Assembly (NCBI RefSeq): GCF_007997155.1
Contig: NZ_VORT01000010.1
Coordinates: 62,001-126,000 of the forward strand
From: Aequorivita antarctica
GTDB lineage: Bacteria; Bacteroidota; Bacteroidia; Flavobacteriales; Flavobacteriaceae
DNA: 64,000 nt
Reading direction: 5' to 3'
Shown here: one piece after another, positions 60,608-64,000 of the stretch
Numbering within the stretch: position 1 is the first letter of the stretch
Layout: every line of letters begins with the position of its first letter
The notes under the pieces: model-generated
Told to the model about the DNA's origin: nothing
What the model saw: only the letters and a program-made list of their open reading frames with translations
The model's database searches: none
Translations under genes and position numbers: made by a program

Positions 60608-61867
60608 CTACTTACCTCTAATTATGAGTACGGGATCAACCTTACTAGCCTTTCTTGCCGGTAGCCATCCTGCCAAGTAGGTTGTTGCCAAGGCAAATAT
60701 TGCTGCAATTGAATAATATTGAATTCCATAATTTATGGGGTAGGTGGTTACCGTTGGCAAGGAAGACGTATGGAAAGGAATGGCGTCAATGATTAATGAA
60801 AGTAAAAATCCGAAAAGTAAACCCGCCAAAGCTCCTGCAATACCAATACTCATTGAAATGGTGATAAATATTTTCTTTACATCGGCACCCGCAAAGCCTG
60901 TAGCTTTTAAAATGGCAATGGTATCCATTTTTTCATAAATCAGCATATTGAGGATGTTATAGATTCCGAACCCCGATACTATCAATAAAGTAATACCCAC
61001 AGCATATGAAATTATAGAACGCACACTGCTTCCTGTTTCAAACTGTGCATTGGCAGTTTGTATATCTTCTGCATCAATCTTAAAAAAGTTTCCGTATTCA
61101 CGGGCTAGGGCAGGAGCTTGGTCTATGTCTTTTAATTTTATTTGAATATCGCTTATATAATTGCTGTTCTCGCCAAGAATTTTCTGTGTGGTTGATAAGC
61201 TGGCATAGCTTTGCACCTTATCTATATCAGCAATGCCCGACTGAAAAAAACCGATAACTTTTAAGGAAAACTGCTCCCCCTCGGTGGAAGTCACGGTTAT
61301 TATGTCGCCAATTTTGGCCATCATTATGTCAGCTGCCCCTTTTCCAAGAATTATGCTATTTGGAATGATTTTGAGTTCTTTGTAATCCCCATCAATTACA
61401 TAATCACTAAAGGAAAAAAGCTTAGCCTCTTTTTCCGTATCTACACCATTTATAATTCCGTTGAGGTCAATATTTCCAAGGTTATAAAAAACTTGGGCGG
61501 TAATTTTAGGAGCTACACCTATAACACGTTCGTCTTTGTTTAGTTGGTTGATAATCTGTTGTGCATTGTAAATTTCTTTTCGGGTATTGGTCGGCTTTAC
61601 AGAGCTAATAAAATTATGGTGATTCTTGTATTCTTTGCTCAAATCAATAGGCTGCAACTTGGAGGGTAGAATATCGTTGTACAGTCTTACGTGCGGGGTT
61701 CGGTTTAAAACCATGCCATCTAGCAACTCATTTAAACCTTCCATAAAACCGAGCAGGGATATAAAAAAGGCAATGCTAAACGTTACACCAATGGCAGCAA
61801 CAAGGGTTTGTTTCCAACGAGCAAGCATAAGGGCAATAGCAATTTCTGTAATATGTTTTACCTTCAT
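60608..61867 (-). CDS. ABC transporter permease (FtsX/MacB family)
   Basis: This 419-residue membrane protein has one N-terminal transmembrane helix (about 18-40), a large MacB-type periplasmic domain (about 45-275) and three C-terminal helices (about 282-305, 335-362 and 385-405). The FtsX core is seen in ILNMLIYEKMDTIAILKATGF and GWLPARKASKVDPVLIIRGK. It has the topology of mechanotransmitting ABC systems that drive export without passing substrate through the membrane. Its start overlaps the adaptor stop by four bases (ATGA) and it abuts the ATPase gene. Confidence 0.93.
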   Translation of the reverse strand: MKVKHITEIAIALMLARWKQTLVAAIGVTFSIAFFISLLGFMEGLNELLDGMVLNRTPHVRLYNDILPSKLQPIDLSKEYKNHHNFISSVKPTNTRKEIYNAQQIINQLNKDERVIGVAPKITAQVFYNLGNIDLNGIINGVDTEKEAKLFSFSDYVIDGDYKELKIIPNSIILGKGAADIMMAKIGDIITVTSTEGEQFSLKVIGFFQSGIADIDKVQSYASLSTTQKILGENSNYISDIQIKLKDIDQAPALAREYGNFFKIDAEDIQTANAQFETGSSVRSIISYAVGITLLIVSGFGIYNILNMLIYEKMDTIAILKATGFAGADVKKIFITISMSIGIAGALAGLLFGFLLSLIIDAIPFHTSSLPTVTTYPINYGIQYYSIAAIFALATTYLAGWLPARKASKVDPVLIIRGK

Positions 61868-62949
61868 TCTTCCGGCAGTTCTATTATAGTGGTCTTATTT
61901 ATCCCACTTTTTATTTCAACTAGATCATAATCCATTAAGCCTGTCTCTACTTTTTGGAGCGTACCTCCTTCTAGCATAACATAGGTATCGTTGATTAAAT
62001 AATTTCTCGGAATGGTTAGGGCATCTTCTTTTGTGTTGATCAAAATATTAGCCTCTGCCGTAAGATTTGGAAAAAGAGCGCCAGGTTTTTTAGTAAAGAT
62101 TGCTTCAGCCTGAAAGGAACGCGTTCTTATGTTCATCATTGGATCAATAGTGATAATTTCAGCTTCAAACACCTGATTTTTATAACTGTCCATCCTAATA
62201 AGTACTTGCTGGCCTTTCTTTACTTTTACGATATCAAGCTCGTCAATGCTCAATTCTATAATAAACTCATCTGTACCAATTACAGCTTCGGGTTCTAGGC
62301 CATTTGTTAACTCGCCTTCCTCTTTGTTAATTTTGTAAACCACACCATCTACCTCGCTTCTTATAATGAAATCATCTTCCATTAGCTTTGCGATTTCTAA
62401 ATTGTTCTTACTTTGGTCTGACAGCAGTTTTAACTGACGTTTTAAGTCCTGATAATTAGTACTGGCACTAGCTAAATCTACTTTAGCGTTTTCAAAACTT
62501 AATTCCCTTTGTTCAAGTTCTACCTTGCTTCCTATGTTATTGCTCCATAGATTTTTTTGCCTATAGTATAACAGGGAATCATTTATGCGTTTTTTAGTTG
62601 CCATATCAATGGCTTTTCCTGCATCCTGTAATTTGTCGGCATTTAATTTATAGTCGGCAGTAGCTGAGGCAAGCCGCGCATTTTCAGTAGCTATTTTTAA
62701 ATCTTTATTATCCAATTGAAAAATCGGGTCGCCCTTTTTTACCTGCATCCCTTCTGTGACAAATATTGTTTTGATTATGCCACTAAACCTACTGTACACT
62801 TCGTACTGCTTATTGCTTTTTATAAACCCCGAGGCGTAAACGCTTTCAGTAATGCTTTTAACTTCAGGTGTAATGGACTCTCTTTTGTTAGTGCAGGATA
62901 GCGTTAAGTAAATAAATACTGAAAGTAGAAAAAGCAGTTTGTAATTCAT
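61864..62949 (-). CDS. HlyD/MacA-type periplasmic adaptor lipoprotein
   Basis: This 361-residue membrane-fusion protein has a signal with a lipobox ending LTLSC (cysteine 19). A split biotinyl-lipoyl domain (YSRFSGIIKTIFVTEGMQVKKGDPIFQLDN and SEVDGVVYKINKEEGEL) flanks a coiled-coil hairpin (about 85-190), and beta-barrel segments follow (AEIITIDPMMNIRTRSFQAEAIF). It bridges the permease to an outer-membrane channel. No TolC-like gene is present nearby. It heads an adaptor-permease-ATPase operon with overlapping or abutting reading frames. Confidence 0.93.
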   Translation of the reverse strand: MNYKLLFLLSVFIYLTLSCTNKRESITPEVKSITESVYASGFIKSNKQYEVYSRFSGIIKTIFVTEGMQVKKGDPIFQLDNKDLKIATENARLASATADYKLNADKLQDAGKAIDMATKKRINDSLLYYRQKNLWSNNIGSKVELEQRELSFENAKVDLASASTNYQDLKRQLKLLSDQSKNNLEIAKLMEDDFIIRSEVDGVVYKINKEEGELTNGLEPEAVIGTDEFIIELSIDELDIVKVKKGQQVLIRMDSYKNQVFEAEIITIDPMMNIRTRSFQAEAIFTKKPGALFPNLTAEANILINTKEDALTIPRNYLINDTYVMLEGGTLQKVETGLMDYDLVEIKSGINKTTIIELPEE

Positions 62950-63014
62950 TAGGCTAGGGTTTGTTTTTTAAAGGGTTTATTCTTGGGAGCAATTCGTTTT
63001 TAATTGTTGGAGTT

Positions 63015-63545
63015 TTATCTTAATTCTATTTTACCTATCAAAAGTTTGAACTTCTCATTTTTTTTGTTTCCTATTAAAAAGGCGATCTCTTCAATATAAT
63101 CTTCAGAAAAATTTGGTTGATCAAGCCTTCTTCCCCTAAAAGAAGGATACATATCTTTTAAATCAATTTCTATTTCTTGCCATTCTCCCGAGCTTTTAAA
63201 GGGTGCTATGTATGAATAATAATCTCCTGAACTGGATTTTATCCTAAATTGATATTCCTTACCATCACCTCTAAGTCTTAAAACAACCTTAGTGCATTCC
63301 TTTACTTGTATTCTTTGAAATCGATAACGCACAGAAGAAAAACCTCCATTGTTTTCCATGGATACATTGCCTTGGAAAACACCAAAACCATCGGGATTTA
63401 ATTCAAATGTGCTTGATGACCTTCCACCCATCACAACATCATCTAAAATTACCCAGTCTTGAATGTCTGATTCTTTGTTAAAATCAAAAATTACTTTTGA
63501 GGCCATAGAAGAAAATAAAATTATCATACAAATAAAGAATTTCAT
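63015..63545 (-). CDS. CIA30 family protein (exported)
   Basis: This 176-residue protein has a short hydrophobic N-terminus (about 1-16) and a CIA30 domain: KVIFDFNKESDIQDWVILDD, VVMGGRSSSTFELN, FQGNVSMENNGGFSSVRY, RGDGKEYQFRIKSS, GEWQEIEIDLKDMYPSFRG and IEEIAFLIGNKKNEKFKLLI. In eukaryotes the family assists complex I assembly, but bacterial members are of unknown role and have a jelly-roll, carbohydrate-binding-like fold. It lies 65 bases upstream of the adaptor gene on the same strand and may be co-transcribed with the ABC system. Confidence 0.88.
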   Translation of the reverse strand: MKFFICMIILFSSMASKVIFDFNKESDIQDWVILDDVVMGGRSSSTFELNPDGFGVFQGNVSMENNGGFSSVRYRFQRIQVKECTKVVLRLRGDGKEYQFRIKSSSGDYYSYIAPFKSSGEWQEIEIDLKDMYPSFRGRRLDQPNFSEDYIEEIAFLIGNKKNEKFKLLIGKIELR

Positions 63546-64000
63546 TATAACTCGTTTTTAAATCATTTACAATAATCTTAGCTAATTCAGAAGCCCGCTA
63601 TTTTAGAACTAAACCTTTTCAGTTTATGAGGTCTTGATCTCATTTTCAAGCGATGTACTGGGCCTTTTGAAGTGTAATTACATGAACAGTAACTTGTTCT
63701 TTCTAAATCAAGTTCCTATCTATAAATATAAGGAAATTTTTGGAGTTAACAGCAATAACAAGGGCTTTGATTTAATGCTCAATGCCAGTGTTTACAATCA
63801 ATTAAAAATTATATAAACGTTTTGTCTTGTCCTAAAAACAATTCGTGGATACTCCATAGCAAAGTCATTAAAATGTAAGAAAAAAGTCATTTTTTCCTAC
63901 AAAATAAAATACTTCTTTTTGTAGCGATTAACGAAGAGCTGTGAGTGACCAGAGAATGAGATTTGGCCTGGGCTCGATCAGACAATTAATAAAAAACGAC
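63546..64000. other. Terminal region without a supported complete gene
   Basis: These 455 bases are AT-rich. A frame at 63634-63816 has no recognisable product. ATG at 63956 opens a 15-codon frame (MRFGLGSIRQL) that runs off the window edge and may be the start of a gene to the right. Confidence 0.5.

Noticed and set aside
63634-63816. 60-codon plus-strand reading frame near the right end
   Set aside because: AT-rich sequence with no recognisable motif or start context.
63956-64000. ATG frame running off the window edge
   Set aside because: Only 15 codons are visible, which is not enough to call a gene.

Overview
This window comes from an AT-rich member of the Bacteroidetes, almost certainly the family Flavobacteriaceae. 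Four secreted proteins end in a type IX secretion (T9SS) C-terminal sorting domain. Thirteen start regions carry the Bacteroidetes -7 box TAnnTTTG. A bacillithiol gene (bshC) and several families typical of flavobacteria are present (DUF922, DUF6503, YceI pairs, LysM/periplasmic-binding fusion, DUF3494 ice-binding-like protein). The DUF3494 protein and the secreted peptidases hint at a marine or cold free-living heterotroph; the genus cannot be fixed from sequence alone. I saw no rRNA, tRNA, transposase or CRISPR array.

Layout. 1-3.3 kb (+): the 3' part of lysA, a FAD desaturase-like oxidoreductase and a cold-shock protein with a clear terminator. 3.4-12.6 kb (+): two secreted T9SS proteins, a 2203-residue M36 metallopeptidase mosaic and a seven-bladed FG-GAP-like propeller protein. 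Their last 777 coding bases and their terminators are near-duplicates. 12.6-28.1 kb (-): a housekeeping run of nitronate monooxygenase, subtilase, mnmA, a MORN protein, yidC, pyrG, a spermidine-synthase-like protein, DUF3820, DUF922, OsmC, a LysM lipoprotein, guaA and bshC, with several 1-17 base overlaps that suggest coupling. 28.2-30.7 kb (+): an M14 carboxypeptidase.

30.8-32.8 kb (-): a TetR regulator with an AhpD-like and a FrnE/DsbA-like protein. Two near-identical palindromes, one before each of the two promoter-proximal genes, give a readable regulatory circuit. 33.8-41.5 kb (-): ten co-directed genes (zinc alcohol dehydrogenase, two YceI proteins, a porin, an archaeal-type peroxiredoxin, OsmC, an eRF1-like protein, an acidic protein, and ZIP and VIT1 metal transporters) that look like a redox/metal stress block with a good promoter at its head. 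41.9-42.6 kb (-): a SigZ-type sigma factor with a Cys-rich tail, preceded by a 37-codon, 14-cysteine metallothionein-like gene.

43.2-54.8 kb: accessory genes with long, repeat-filled spacers: a DUF3494 protein with permuted domain order, an orphan methyltransferase, an ABC exporter, HutD, a sigma-like protein, two membrane proteins, a T9SS leucine-rich-repeat protein and a B12-binding radical SAM enzyme with an unusual CX4CX2C cluster motif. 54.9-63.5 kb (-): a G+C-rich DUF4386 gene that looks acquired, an outer-membrane barrel, a PAS/LuxR regulator, ppsA, a MacAB-like tripartite ABC system and a CIA30-family protein. The last 450 bases hold no supported complete gene.
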